Source: Elephas maximus indicus
Lineage: Eukaryota > Chordata > Mammalia > Proboscidea > Elephantidae
Reading direction: 5' to 3'
DNA: 64,000 bases
Assembly: GCF_024166365.1 (NCBI RefSeq)
Contig: NC_064819.1
Span: 205,865,293-205,929,292 of the forward strand
Numbering within the stretch: position 1 is the stretch's first letter; the number at the start of each line of letters is the position of its first letter. The translations under genes were made by a program, and so were the position numbers. The notes beneath the pieces were generated by a model, which was not told the DNA's origin, ran no database searches, and worked only from the letters and a program-made list of their open reading frames with translations. Below, one piece after another: positions 1-10,850 of this stretch.

Positions 1-405
1 CAGCCATAGCCTATTTTCTGTTTAGTCCTCTGTGCTCTAGAATAGAGGATGGAGTATCTTTTGTTTCCTCTCCAGTCATAAATTTCTGCAAAGGAAACAG
101 CTCCTAGGAACAAAATGGGAGTTATTTACCTCTCTTGTATCTATGCCACTAAAGCCCTGCTTCCTGCTAATTATGGCTGTGGTCCTGTGTGTGGGTCCCT
201 AAAGGGTTTGCTGGGCTTTTCCAGGCTCCACAGGAGCAGGTGTGGACCATGTACCTCCCAGGATGTACCTGGTTCACACCACTCAGACATTTCCAACCAG
301 GTTAAAGCTTCCTATTTCAGAGGACAGAAGGCAGAGGCACTTTTTATATCCCCTGGAGGAAAGAAGGAGAAGAGTTAGTCCTGCCTGCATGACATTTGAT
401 TAATG
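1..405. other. Intergenic, nothing recognised
   Basis: No gene or clear repeat is visible. By human synteny (inference) the 3' end of PDE7B should lie to the left of the window; nothing here could be tied to it. Confidence 0.5.
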
Positions 406-572
406 ACTAAATACCCGTACCCACTGCCATCAAGTCCATTCCGACTCTTAGCGACCCTGTAGGATGGGGTAGAAGTGCCAAATGGGGTTTCCTAGGAGTG
501 GCTGGTGGATTTGAATTGCCGACCCTTTTTGGTTAGCAGCTGTAACTCTTAACCACTTCGACACTAGGGCTC
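406..572 (-). mobile_element. AfroSINE
   Basis: The reverse complement runs from GGAGCCCTAGTGTC through a box-B-like GGCAATTCAAATCC to a 3' end CGGAATGGACTTGATGGCAG. It is diverged but nearly full length. Confidence 0.8.
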
Positions 573-828
573 CAATGACTAAATAAGGACCTTTAACCTA
601 CAAAACAGTCTATGATGGGCTTTGGGTCCCCCCTCCCCATTACGCCAGAGAGATTATTAGGAAATGTTGACATTTTAGTTGATATGGTTTGAAAATGCAC
701 GATCGCCTTGTCTTAGTCATCTAGCCAACGGTGTATCATTGATTCCGTTGCCTAAAATGCTTTAAATCCTAGTATTACAAGTGCTGGTTTAACCGTCGGT
801 ATTTTTTTTTTTTTTCCTTTTTAGGGAC

Positions 829-1053
829 GCAGTGTGGTAGAGTTGGAAAAAAATGTGGCCTTTGGCATCAGAGAGACCTGAATTCAAATTCCTCCTAATC
901 CCTTGCTGTTTAACTGTGGGCAGTTCATCTCTCTGAGCCTCCATTTCCCCCATGGAGCACATACCTCCTGGGATGGTTTTAAGGTCAGCATTAGGTAACA
1001 TACATAAAGCGTACAGCACAGTTCCTAGCACAAAGGGGATATTTAACAAATGT
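829..1053 (+). mobile_element. MIR element
   Basis: The typical MIR order is visible: a TGGCATCAGAGAGACCTGAATTC-like core, TGTGGGCAGTTCATCTCTCTGAGCCTCCATTT, then ...CAGTTCCTAGCACA. Confidence 0.65.
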
Positions 1054-1337
1054 AAATTCCCAACCTATTCAATGAAAAAAAATCTACAAAGTGTGACTTG
1101 GGAGTCTTATTTTCTCTAGGTTGTACCAATTTTTGTGCAAAAGGAAACATAAGACCAATTAATAGATGTTGAACATGATTATGTCCACAAGAGGCTAGCT
1201 TGGCCATAAAATAATCCTTACAGTATGGACAAAATACTATAAAAAGAAAGCATTATTCCTGGGGTACTAAGGATACACTGATAAGACCAAGGACAAATAA
1301 GGGACTGCCTCACCTAATTTTAAAATATGTACTCCAC

Positions 1338-1535
1338 AGCCCAAACCCATTGCCGTCAAGTGGATTTCAACTCATAGTGACCCTATAGGACAGGGTAGAA
1401 CTGTCCCATAAGGTTTACAGAATCTCTACAGAAGCAGGCTGCCACATCTTTCTCCCATGGAGTGGCTGGTGGATTCGAACTGCCAACCTTCTGATCAGCA
1501 TCCCCTTGCTTAACTGCTGGGCCACCAGTGCTCCT
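1338..1535 (-). mobile_element. AfroSINE
   Basis: The reverse complement shows GGAGCACTGGTGGCCCAGCAG at the 5' end, box-B-like GGCAGTTCGAATCC, and a long variant carrying the TCTGTAAACCTTATGGGACAG segment. Confidence 0.8.
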
Positions 1536-2332
1536 GCCCAGCCAGAGAGAACTAGTCCAGTTAATCAAAGCCTTTAATAGAGTTGATGAGAATACAACCC
1601 TGGTAGACATAAGGTTTAGTAACTTAAACAAAACTTGTTAACTGATCAAGTTTTCAGGAATTGTACTCAAATCCTACAAATCCTATCCATAGAAGTTGCC
1701 AGTAGTCCTTCCTCTTGTAACTTCATCCGGTTCTTTCTGGCCACTTCAGCAGAGGCAAAGAACTCCAGGGAAGTCTCCTTAAATAGATCACTCTAAAAAA
1801 AGACTCAGTTCTCCCCTAAACTAATGTTTTCCAAGTTGTTTAATCACTGGTGTGCCAAAAGATGTTTATTAAGTTTTCCATTTAAAAAAAATGGCTTCAT
1901 AGTCAAAAAGTTTGAGAAGCAGTGGAGTAAACCGGTTTTTCTCTTGCTTGCTTCTCAGAGCCTCTCATATGCTAATTACATCTCCAACAAGGCCATGTGG
2001 TATTCAGTATTCCTGAATAATTTGAATTCAGATTGTTTTTCAGGTACATTAAATGCTATTTGGTAGACCTTTTTTTTTTTTTAAACCACACATATTTATT
2101 ATTTCAAGGAACATGGTTTATAAAACCTAGCCAAGACAATAGCTTTTCTCATCACAGAAGGGTTTGTGAATATACCCTCTTGGGTGGCAAGTATAAGGAA
2201 GGACTTAATGGAGCCCTGAAGGACTTGATGTTCAGAGACCTCTAGGTCTTTTTCCACCCAACTGGAAAAGAAGCCTACAAAAGTATCACTAAATTGGTTT
2301 CCTTCACAGAGTTTTAATGAAGGTCCCCTACA
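1536..2332. other. Intergenic, nothing recognised
   Basis: AT-rich sequence with a T12 run near 2070. No coding region or repeat family is supported. Confidence 0.5.
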
Positions 2333-2531
2333 AGGAGCCCTGGTGGCACAGTGGTTAAGAGTTGAGCTGCTAACCAAAAGGTTGGCAGTTTGAATCCACC
2401 ACTGGCTCCTTGGAAACCCTATGGGGCAGCTCTACTCTGCCCTATATGGTTGCTGTGAGTTAGAATCGACTCCATGGTAACGGGTTTGGGTATGAGTCGG
2501 AATCGACTGGACGACAGTGGGTTTGTTTTTT
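2333..2531 (+). mobile_element. AfroSINE, first of a run
   Basis: GGAGCCCTGGTGGCACAGTG at the 5' end, GGCAGTTTGAATCCACCACT box-B region, and two successive 3' tails (TGAGTTAGAATCGACTCC and TGAGTCGGAATCGACTGG). The second tail looks like a partial duplication of the 3' part. Confidence 0.85.
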
Positions 2532-2548
2532 TTGGTTTATGGCATACA

Positions 2549-2722
2549 AGGAAACCCTGGTAACACAGTGGTTAAGAGTTACGGCTGCTAACCAAAAGGT
2601 TAGCAGTTCGAATCCAGCAGTCGCTCCTTGGAAACCGTATGGGGCAGTTCTACTCTGTCCTATAGGGTCGCTATGAGTCGGAATCAACTCAACGGCAACA
2701 GGTTTGGTTTTTGGTTTTGGTT
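2549..2722 (+). mobile_element. AfroSINE, second of a run
   Basis: GGAAACCCTGGTAACACAGT to TCAACTCAACGGCAACAGG. The box-B-like GCAGTTCGAATCC is intact. Confidence 0.85.
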
Positions 2723-2734
2723 TATGGCATACAA

Positions 2735-2932
2735 AGGAACCCTGGTAGCACAGTCATAAAAGTACTCTGCTGCTAACCAAAAGGTCAGTGGTTTAAATCC
2801 ACTAGCCACTCGTGGAGAAAGATGTGGCAGTCTGCTCCCAAAAAGATTTACAGCCTTGGAAACCCTGTGGGGGTAGTGCTACTGTGCACTATAGGGTTGC
2901 TGTGAGTGGAAACAGACTTGATGGCAACAAGA
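2735..2932 (+). mobile_element. AfroSINE, third of a run
   Basis: GGAACCCTGGTAGCACAGTC to GACTTGATGGCAACAAG. This is the longer subtype with GATGTGGCAGTCTGCTCCCA. Confidence 0.8.
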
Positions 2933-2939
2933 ATGACAC

Positions 2940-3126
2940 ACAGGGTGGTGCAAATGGTTAACAAGCTCAGCTGCTAACCAAAAGTTTCAAGTCCACCCAG
3001 AGGCACCTTGGAAGAAAGGCCTGACAATCTACTTCCAAAAATCAGCCATTGAAAACTCTACAGATCACAGTTCAATTCTGACACACCTGGGGTCACCATG
3101 AGTAGGAACTGACTCAATAACAACTC
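2940..3126 (+). mobile_element. AfroSINE, fourth of a run (diverged)
   Basis: CAGGGTGGTGCAAATGGTTA, GCTGCTAACCAAAAG, CCACCCAGAGGCACCTTGGA, then GGGGTCACCATGAGTAGGAA. An older subtype with the GAGGCACC motif. Confidence 0.7.
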
Positions 3127-3387
3127 GTTTATGGCATGCACAATCCAAGAACAGACAGAGACAAATTCCAGTTGGCAACTCTAAAAAAGAACATGCAAGT
3201 AGAAGATGAGTATCTTACTTTATCCTTGTTACAAATACTTCAGATTATGCATAACCTAGCCAATTGATTACTCTTCTTACCAGTAAGCAATTATCTGTGC
3301 TTTTTTTTTTAAGTTGTTGGCAAAGTAATTCTAATGGACCAAAATTTAGGGATCATTGTCTGGGTTATTTCATCCTCCTTGCTGCTG

Positions 3388-3541
3388 CTGGAGCCCTGGT
3401 GGTGCCACGGTCAAGAGTTCGGCTGCCGACCAAAAGGTCAGTAGTTTGAAGCCACCTCCTTAGAAACCCTGTGGGGCAGTTTTACCCTGTCCTACAGGGT
3501 CGCTATGAGCTGAAATCGACTTGATGGCAATGGGTTTGGTT
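3388..3541 (+). mobile_element. AfroSINE
   Basis: GGAGCCCTGGTGGTGCCACG to CGACTTGATGGCAATGGG. Confidence 0.82.
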
Positions 3542-3847
3542 TTGATTCCCACTGCTATATTTTAGTTTGATCTTTTCTAACATGAGAGTCAGACTTTCCA
3601 TTTTAATTGTCTTTCATTTTCTCAGAAACACCTGACTCAACCCATGTTTGAAAAAAATAACTTGTAGATGAAAACAAGATACCTACTGTGTCATATGATA
3701 GCACAGTAAGAATTATAATCTATGATTTCAGACACACTTTAAGGAGTTGCCCTGGTTGGAGTGGGAGACACAGAAAGTTCTGATAGATCTTTCAGTACTT
3801 GGGCTATGTAACACATGTGAAATATTTCTTAGATACCCCTACTGGTA

Positions 3848-4015
3848 ATGTTGCTGTTGTCGTTAGGTGCCATTAAGCTGCTTCTGACTCCCAGCAACTC
3901 TAAGCGCAATAACGAAACACTGCCAGGTCCTGTGCCATTCATTGCTATGCTTCAAACCATTGTTGCAGCCACTGTGTCAATCCATCTAGTTGAGGGTCTT
4001 CCTTTTTTTCACTCT
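3848..4015 (-). mobile_element. RTE LINE 3'-end fragment
   Basis: The reverse complement matches the 3' 170 bp of the full RTE copy at 16.1-19.3 kb: CCTCAACTAGATGGATTGAC, ACAATGGTTTGAAGCATAG, GACCTGGCAGTGTTTCGTTA. It ends in the shared RTE/SINE tail. Confidence 0.75.
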
Positions 4016-4969
4016 AAGTTATTAAAAATATATTAGTCATCCCATAAACAGCATATCAAAAAATACCCTTTTGCAACTGAAGTTTACCTTTAACTCTAAT
4101 GGGAAGGTTAAGTTGTGTTTGTCTGTTTGTTTGTTTTTTTACTTTAATAATTTTTTTAACAACATTTTTCCAGCTCTTAGCAGGGTTCAGTGAATGTTCA
4201 ACCCCGGCAACAACCTGCATAAGTAGCAAGCAGCCAGGCACAGGCTATTTCCCCAAGGAGATAGTCTAGTCAACCACTGCTCAGGCAATGCTGACCTGGG
4301 GGTCATCTTATCCTGCCAGCCCCTGAGCAGGATGAGATGAGAAAGGCAGGCAGACCAGAGAGCAAGCGTTATGTTCCAGGGATTCACCACACTGAGAGTT
4401 TGGGGTATGTATGAGGGTCCTTGGAATTGTGTATCGGGGAGGCAGAGAACCTGACCTTGAATATCTAAAAGGTCTACTGCATGTTAAGAAAGCTTTATTT
4501 GGGCTTGCAAGCAAACCATAGAGCAGTGATTTCTTAAAAACACTTAATCTAAGAAAGAGACCATTCTTAGAATGTGAGGATATGCTGGAGGGAAAAAAAA
4601 AAAAAAAGCTTTATTTTTCCCTGGAATTGACCTTGCTGTCCAGAAGCCTCCAAGCCTTCCTAGAATTTTTATTTAGAATTCCAGAAAGTTCAATAAAGAT
4701 TCTCAAATGCAAATCCATCTTCTGCTAATGTGATATGCAGAGGCTTTCTTCCCCCTGGAATCTCAGAGTATATAATCCAGAAGGACAATATGGTCATTCT
4801 ATAACCACCAACAAGCACCAATTTCAGCTAGAATTTAACTTCCAAATGGAGACCCAAGTCATTAGCCATTGCACTAGAACATATCGATATATTAAAATTT
4901 TACTAGTACGTTGGGTTAGTCTAGGGAAGGTTTGGAAGAAACATAGAGACTGGCTTGCATTAGGTGGTA
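4016..4969. other. Intergenic, nothing recognised
   Basis: Contains an A15 run at 4593. No gene or repeat family could be supported. Confidence 0.45.
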
Positions 4970-5468
4970 TCTTAGTCATCTAGTGCTGCTATAACAGAAA
5001 TACCACAAGTGGATGGTTTTAACAAAGACAAATTTATTCTCTCACAATCTAATAGGCCACAAGTCCAAATTCAGGGCATCAGCTCCAGGGGAAGGCTTTC
5101 TATCTCTCTGTTGGCTCTGGAGAAAGGTCCTTGTGATGCATCAGTCTTCCCTTGGTCTGGGAGAACCTCAGCACAGGAACCTCGGGTCCAAAGGACGCAC
5201 TCTACTCCCAGATTGCTTTCTTGGTGGTATGAGGTCCTCCTGTCTCTCTGCTCTTGTCTTTCTTTTATATCTCAAGAAATTGCCTCAAGACACAATCTAA
5301 TCTTGTAGGTTGAGTCCTGCCTCACTAACACAACTGCCACCATCCTCCCTCATTAACATCATAGAGGCAGGATTTACAACATACAGGCAAATTCGCACAA
5401 TACTGGGAATCATGGCCCAGCCCAATGGATACACACATTTTTGGGGGGACATAATTCAATCCATGACA
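4970..5468 (-). mobile_element. Solo LTR, ERVL/MaLR-like
   Basis: About 500 bp, the reverse of the copies at 46.1 and 47.0 kb. It begins (plus strand) TCTTAGTCATCTAGTGCTGC and ends AATTCAATCCATGACA. No internal retroviral genes. The flanks show only a weak GGTA repeat. Confidence 0.7.
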
Positions 5469-5554
5469 GGTAGTTACTAAAACTCCTCAAAGACATTTCA
5501 CTGAAAGAATTACACATTTTGAGAGATTACGCAGTCCCCCTCACCCCCGACTCT

Positions 5555-5757
5555 AAAACAGATTACCAGTTGCCTTCAAGTCAATTCTGACTCAGGGTGA
5601 CCCATGACCCATGTGTGTCAGAGCGGAACTTGGCTCCACAGGGTTTTCAATGGCTGATTTTTCAGAAGTAGATCACCAGGCCTTTTTTCTCAGGCGCCTC
5701 TGAGTAGACTGGAACTGCTAAGTGCGTTAGCCATTTGTGCCACCCAACGACTCCCCA
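5555..5757 (-). mobile_element. AfroSINE (older subtype)
   Basis: Plus strand reads TTGCCTTCAAGTCAATTCTG, AATGGCTGATTTTTCAGAAG, GGCGCCTCTGAGTAG, GCCACCCAACGACTCC; the reverse complement is the GAGTCGTTGGGTGGCAC subtype. Confidence 0.75.
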
Positions 5758-5824
5758 GTGCAGATTAGCAGTTAAAATTAAACAGCAGTTCTATACCGAA
5801 CCAGGGATTTCTAACAGGAATTAA

Positions 5825-6045
5825 TGGAGAGGAAGCATAGACAAGTGGTTACGTGCAAATCGTCTGGGCTTAATTCCGGCTCAGCTACCTACTAGCTGTT
5901 TATCTGTACGTAGATTAGTTTCTTAATCTCTTTGTCCCTCAGTTATATCAATGGGGTAATAACAGTGTTCCTCATAGTGTTGTCATGAGGATCAGATGAG
6001 TTAGAACAGTGCCAGTCACATACTAACGGCTCTGTAAGCTTTCAA
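5825..6045 (+). mobile_element. MIR element
   Basis: GGCTTAATTCCGGCTCAGCT, TTAATCTCTTTGTCCCTCAG and GAACAGTGCCAGTCACATAC follow the MIR consensus order. Confidence 0.65.
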
Positions 6046-6059
6046 AGTGTAAATGGCCA

Positions 6060-6563
6060 TGTCTTAGTCATCTAGTGCTGCTATAACAGAAATACCACAA
6101 GTGGGTGGCTTTAACAAAGAGAAGTTTATCTCCTCACAGTAACATAGGCTAAAAGTCCAAATTCAGGGTGTCAGCTCCAGGCGAAGGCTTTTCCTCTGTC
6201 GGCCTTCTTGTCAATCTTCCCCCAGACTAGGAGCGTCTCTGCACAGGGACCCCAGGTCCAAAGGATGTGCTCTGCTCCCGGCACTGCTCTCTTGGTGGTA
6301 TGATGTTTCCACTCTCTGCTTGCTTCCCTTTTTTTTTTTTTAATCTCTTGTAAGATAAAAGGTGATACAGGCCACACCCCAGGGAAACTCCCTTTACATT
6401 GGATCAGGGATATGACCTTAATAAGGGTATTACAATCCCACCCTGATCCTCTTTAACATAAAATTACAATCACAAAACGGAGGACAACCACACAACACTG
6501 GGAGTTATGGCCCAGGCAAATTGATGCGCATGTTTCAGGGGGGACATAATTCAATCCATGATA
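6060..6563 (-). mobile_element. Solo LTR, ERVL/MaLR-like, with 5-bp target duplication
   Basis: 504 bp, TGTCTTAG...CCATGATA on the plus strand, flanked by a perfect GGCCA at 6055-6059 and 6564-6568. A 5-bp duplication fits the ERVL/MaLR class. The reverse strand carries GGATTGAATTATGTCCCC-type LTR sequence. No internal proviral sequence. Confidence 0.8.
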
Positions 6564-7989
6564 GGCCATATGAACAGAAAACATGAAAAGATGCCTTCCT
6601 GACCTTCTCAACTTGCTCCAAGAAAAGAGGGTCACTGTATGCAATATTTTCAGTGTGCAGGTGGCCCCATCTGTGCTTAGAAATGTTTTTGTTTCTGTGG
6701 CAGGTGTTGCAAAACTGCTATCTTAACCTGGGAGATGTTATCTCCTCACACAGCTTTCTCTAGGACTGTCTTCAGACCCAGACTGCATTACAATGTCTAG
6801 CAGATAATAGGTCCTCTATAAATGATTGTTCAACTAAACTGAACCTCAGACAAAACAGCCGTAGAAGTCTTAGACTTCAAAAAGGAGACAGACTACAAAG
6901 AGTGGAAAAATCCAACGGCAGCAAACGAGGGTGTGAACAGAGTGGTCTGTAACCAATGTTTGGGAGTGGAAGTGTGACGCCAATACTGCTTTCAAGTATC
7001 TTCTACTTGATCACGCTCTCTTCTTCATGATTTGTCCACACTGGTGAAGCTTGCCAATAACAAAGCTGCCTAGAACAGAATCGCAAAAGTTACTAGGAAT
7101 GAGTAAGGCAGACTTCCAACATCTTGGTGAGATGAAAACAAAAGCAAAACACTTGGAAAAGAGTCCCAAACAAGAGACCAACTGCAAAGGAAAACGGAGC
7201 CCTCTCTGTCTTAATGAAGACTCTTCTGCTTCCAGTGGCTTCCTCTTTAGAAAGTTCCAAGTAGAATGACTTCAGTTCTTCCCTCAAGCTCTTCTCCAAT
7301 TTTTCCTCCATTTGCTAGATGCTTGAATACCTACTTTTGGTCTCAAGAATTCTGACATCTTAATAAAATGCGATTTTTCACTTTTCGGTCATGTAAGTAA
7401 GAGGTAGAGGATGAATAACCACCAAAGTTTTACACAGTTTATAGAATCGTGAATGAAAAAGAACCACACCTAAATGAGGTCCATGAGGTTCAAGTGCCAG
7501 GGAGCCTACAGCGTTGAGTCCAAAGAACTAAAGTAGAATCATAAATATCTTATCAAAACATAACCAGAAATAATTTGGGCATAGAAACAGCAGAAAACTT
7601 ACCCTTCTTTCACGCAAGAAATTAAAATTATTTTCTCTACTTATGTACCTTTTAGGATAGTGGGCACAGATTAATCAAGACTGCAAAGTAATCCAAATCT
7701 TACCTTTTAAAGACCTCCCCAAAAGATTCTCCGTACTCTGTCGGCACTGCTCACGTACTCCTGAATTCACTGTAATCTGACTGCATTTTTAAAATGCTGC
7801 TGAAACTTCTTCAGAGGACATTTTACATACTTATCTGACATGATCTCTTTTGATGACTCTTGTCATCATTGGCCATTATTTCTTCTATTTTTCCTAAGAC
7901 AAAGTAGTTATAAAAGCCTTAAGTTAAGGACATTTAAAAGGAGACAAACTGCCAAGAGTGGGAAAATTCAGGAAAAGAGAAACTCTACT
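6564..7989. other. Intergenic, no gene recognised
   Basis: Open frames of about 72 codons overlap on both strands at 7051-7311 but have no recognisable homology. A segment at 6884 resembles one at 7929 (see findings). Confidence 0.5.
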
Positions 7990-8060
7990 GAAACCTGTTC
8001 AGCATCATAGCAACACCCAAGCCTCCACTGACAGATTGGGGGTGGCTTCCCAGAATGGAA
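7990..8060 (-). mobile_element. RTE 5'-end relic (weak)
   Basis: Reverse complement GGCTTGGGTGTTGCTATGAT resembles the 5' region of the RTE at 16.1 kb (GGCTTGCATGTTGCTGTGAT). Confidence 0.4.
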
Positions 8061-8109
8061 GGTGAGAACTTCAGCATGGAACCACCAGTGACCCTCTGGG
8101 CCTTTACAA

Positions 8110-8420
8110 TTCAAATAATGATAGCTTCTGAGCACACACCAGGTAATGCTCAGTAGACAAAGAAGAATAAGACATAATCCTTGCCTTCCGCGAGCTCATA
8201 TCTTGTTGGAGAGATAAGACATACAAACACAAGAAGACCAGCCATGCAAGATAATATTCAATAAGGACTCTATAGAAGGGAGATTTCTCGCCTTGGTCTG
8301 GGCCAAGAAAGTCTTCACAGAGAATGACAGCCTTGAAATCAATTGTGAGGGGGAATCTAAATGATACTGACAGTGAGAAAGAAGAAATACCCGCCAAAGC
8401 CTGGGAAATGGCAGCACGAA
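8110..8420 (-). mobile_element. L2 3' region relic (weak)
   Basis: The plus strand follows the reverse of L2 (ACAAAGAAGAATAAGACATA, ATCCTTGCCTTCCGCGAGCT, then TGACAGTGAGAAAG). Strongly diverged. Confidence 0.4.
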
Positions 8421-8499
8421 TAAGGGCTAAAATTTGCCATTGTGTTCACTTGGTGGTGAGGCTGTAAGTCAGATGAAGCTAAAAGTAAAAATGAGCAGT

Positions 8500-8672
8500 A
8501 TAGCCAGTTGCCATTGAGTTGTTTCCAACTCATGGCAACCTCATGTGTGTCAGAGGAGAACCGTGCTCCATAAGTTTTTCAATGGCTGATTTTTCAGAAG
8601 TAGATCTCCAGGCCTCTCTTCTGAAGGACTTCTGGGTGGACGTTACAGTTTTGCACCACCTCAGGACTCCAA
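8500..8672 (-). mobile_element. AfroSINE (older subtype)
   Basis: CAGTTGCCATTGAGTTGTTT, AATGGCTGATTTTTCAGAAG and CACCACCTCAGGACTCC on the plus strand. This is the same subtype as the copy at 5.56 kb. Confidence 0.75.
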
Positions 8673-9529
8673 GTAGGTGTATGGAGCCAGCCAAAAAGCT
8701 ACGTTGTGCTCAGTTGTGGAGAACTTCAAACGCATGATTAAGGACTCAGATTGACAAAGTTCCCAGTGGAGTGGTCAGTGTGTGAGAGAAAAGATGTTGG
8801 CTAAGTAACTGACCCCCAAACCTACTGAAAGAGAAAAGACAGTGGAAAAAAATCAAGACATATTTTTGTTACCATAGTAAGAACTAAAAGGGGGAAACTG
8901 GAATGCTTCATCTCCGAGGAACTGTCCTTGAGCCGGAGGTCTCAGCAGCTGGTGGAAGGAGGGTGACAGTGGAATGTGGGATAACCTGGCTACAAACCTG
9001 AGTGTAAAGAACAGAGGTCAGCATGTCACAGGCATGTGGCAGCACAGCAGAGGAAATCAGCTAAGCAGAAGAAAGCCAAATTCTCTGTGAGGAAAGTCCT
9101 TATTTGTGTAAAACGGACAATGCAATGTCATGAAGACAATTAGGCCAAATTAGTAATAATGACATTATAGAAACTACAGAAGTTGCCAAGCAGTGAGAAA
9201 GGGGCACTGTGATACTGTACCAGGACAAGGTGTAGAGTTGGACTTTGTGAATAAAACAGAAGACTGCTTCTCTGCCATGCCAGGAGCTTGCAGAAAGCTG
9301 GTCGCTGGGGCAGAACTAGCTCCCAGAGCATCTGGCAAATACAAAAGGCCTGAGAGATGAAAAGGGAAAATCGTGGAGACAGAGACAAGGCTCAGAAGCT
9401 TAGGCAGGCGCCCCATGTCTAATCTTGTAGAGAAATTCTTCCAAAGTGATAAACCAGTAAGTTCATATTTATTTATGCCTGATTGGCATCTTTCCATTTA
9501 TTTTGCACACACTTTATTTCTTTGGATTG
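8673..9529. other. Intergenic, nothing recognised
   Basis: Overlapping minus-strand open frames at 9140-9497 reach 107 codons but show no domain and no homology I recognise. Confidence 0.45.
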
Positions 9530-9660
9530 ACCCTGTCAGCTGCATGCAGAGGAATTATTATCCTCATTTTATAACCAAGGAAACTGGATCTTCACATTAA
9601 TTTACTTGCCCAAGGTCCTACTGAGATCAGACTTCTGATTTCTAGTTCAGTTCTCTTTCC
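9530..9660 (-). mobile_element. MIR fragment
   Basis: TTATTATCCTCATTTTATAA, CCAAGGAAACTGGATC, CTTGCCCAAGGTCCTACTGA is the reverse MIR pattern. Confidence 0.55.
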
Positions 9661-9801
9661 TCTAAAACAGGGGGCCCCTCTGATTTAAGCAGTGAGGGTC
9701 CCGACGAGCAGGAATGAAGCTCAGCAGCCTGTGTGAGGAGACAGAGTCAGCAAGAGCAGCACGATGGACGGAGGGCCCTGGAACAAGGCCGGGAAATTTG
9801 G

Positions 9802-10214
9802 TGTTATGGATTGAATTGTGTCCTCAAAAAATATGTATTGAAGTCCTGGCCCCTGTACCTGTGGATGGGATCCTGTTTGGAAATAAGATTTTTCTTTTGT
9901 TATGTTAATGAGTTCACACCAGTATAGGGTGGGTCCTAAACCCAAGCACCTCTGAGTTATAAGCAGCAACATAGACACAGAGTCACACACAGGGGGATGA
10001 CAGACGCTATGTGAGGATCTGTCTATCGGCAAAGGAACGGCAAGGATTACCAGCGGATACCAGAAACCAGGAGAGAGGTTCACAGAAGGAATCGACATGG
10101 CCAAGACTCTGATTTGGACTTTTAGTCTCCATAACTGTGAGAAAATTAATTTCTATTCTTTAAAGTCACTCACTTGTGGTGTTTCTGTTACTGCAGTGTA
10201 AGGTAACCAAGGCA
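9802..10214 (+). mobile_element. Solo LTR, MLT1/MaLR-like
   Basis: Begins TGTTATGGATTGAATTGTGT, contains GGTGGGTCCTAAACCCAA and CTGTGAGAAAATTAATTTCT, and ends near AACCAAGGCA. It is closer to generic MLT1 than the other LTR copies here. No target duplication was found. Confidence 0.7.
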
Positions 10215-10633
10215 CTCAGTCACCAGGTATCCCTCAAGGTGAAAGGGAGTGGCAAGGTAAGCACCGTAACCCGGTTTGCCCAGCTGTTCCTGTTTTAAAA
10301 CAGGAAGTACCATGTCCTCGGAACCCCTGAGCCCAGGCAGCCTGGGGTGGTTGAAAGCCTAAGCTCTAGGCAGAGCAGAAGCTCTGCCCCCAGAAAGAAG
10401 GCCACTTACCAGCCTCCATAGACTTCGGTGCATCATTTAGCTCTCTGGGTGAAGTGTGGAAATGGAGTTGGTCATTAGTACCTGCGTCGTCTATTGAGTT
10501 GAACCAAGGGAAATTGCTTCTTTTTTGTTTCTGGTCCAGAAAGGTCAAATGTCAATATCATCGTGCAACCTAATACATCATAGTGTGGTTAGGAGGACAG
10601 ATGAGATTGTGTCTCTGAGAATGCTTGGTAATC
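10215..10633. other. Intergenic, nothing recognised
   Basis: Non-repetitive sequence with no supported gene. Confidence 0.45.
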
Positions 10634-10850
10634 AGTTGCTGTTACTGTTAGATGCCATCAGGTCAGACCCAACTCCTGGCAACCTTATGTGTAAAAGAAT
10701 GAAAGGGCTCCTGGTCCCGCACTATCTTCGTGAAGGTTGATATGTGTGGGTCCATTGTTGTGGCTATTGGGCCGACCCCTCTCCTTGAGGATTTCCCTCA
10801 TTTTCACTGACCCTCTACCAAACATGACATGTTTTTCCAGTAATCGGGCT
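10634..10850 (-). mobile_element. RTE LINE 3'-end fragment
   Basis: Plus strand GTTAGATGCCATCAGGTCAG, CCATTGTTGTGGCTATTGGG and CCTCATTTTCACTGACCCTC equals the reversed RTE 3' end; older than the copy at 26.9 kb. Confidence 0.65.

Noticed and set aside
2333-2531. tRNA-like A and B boxes in AfroSINE copies
   Set aside because: These are SINE promoters derived from a tRNA; no copy folds as a clean cloverleaf with an acceptor stem, so no tRNA gene is called.
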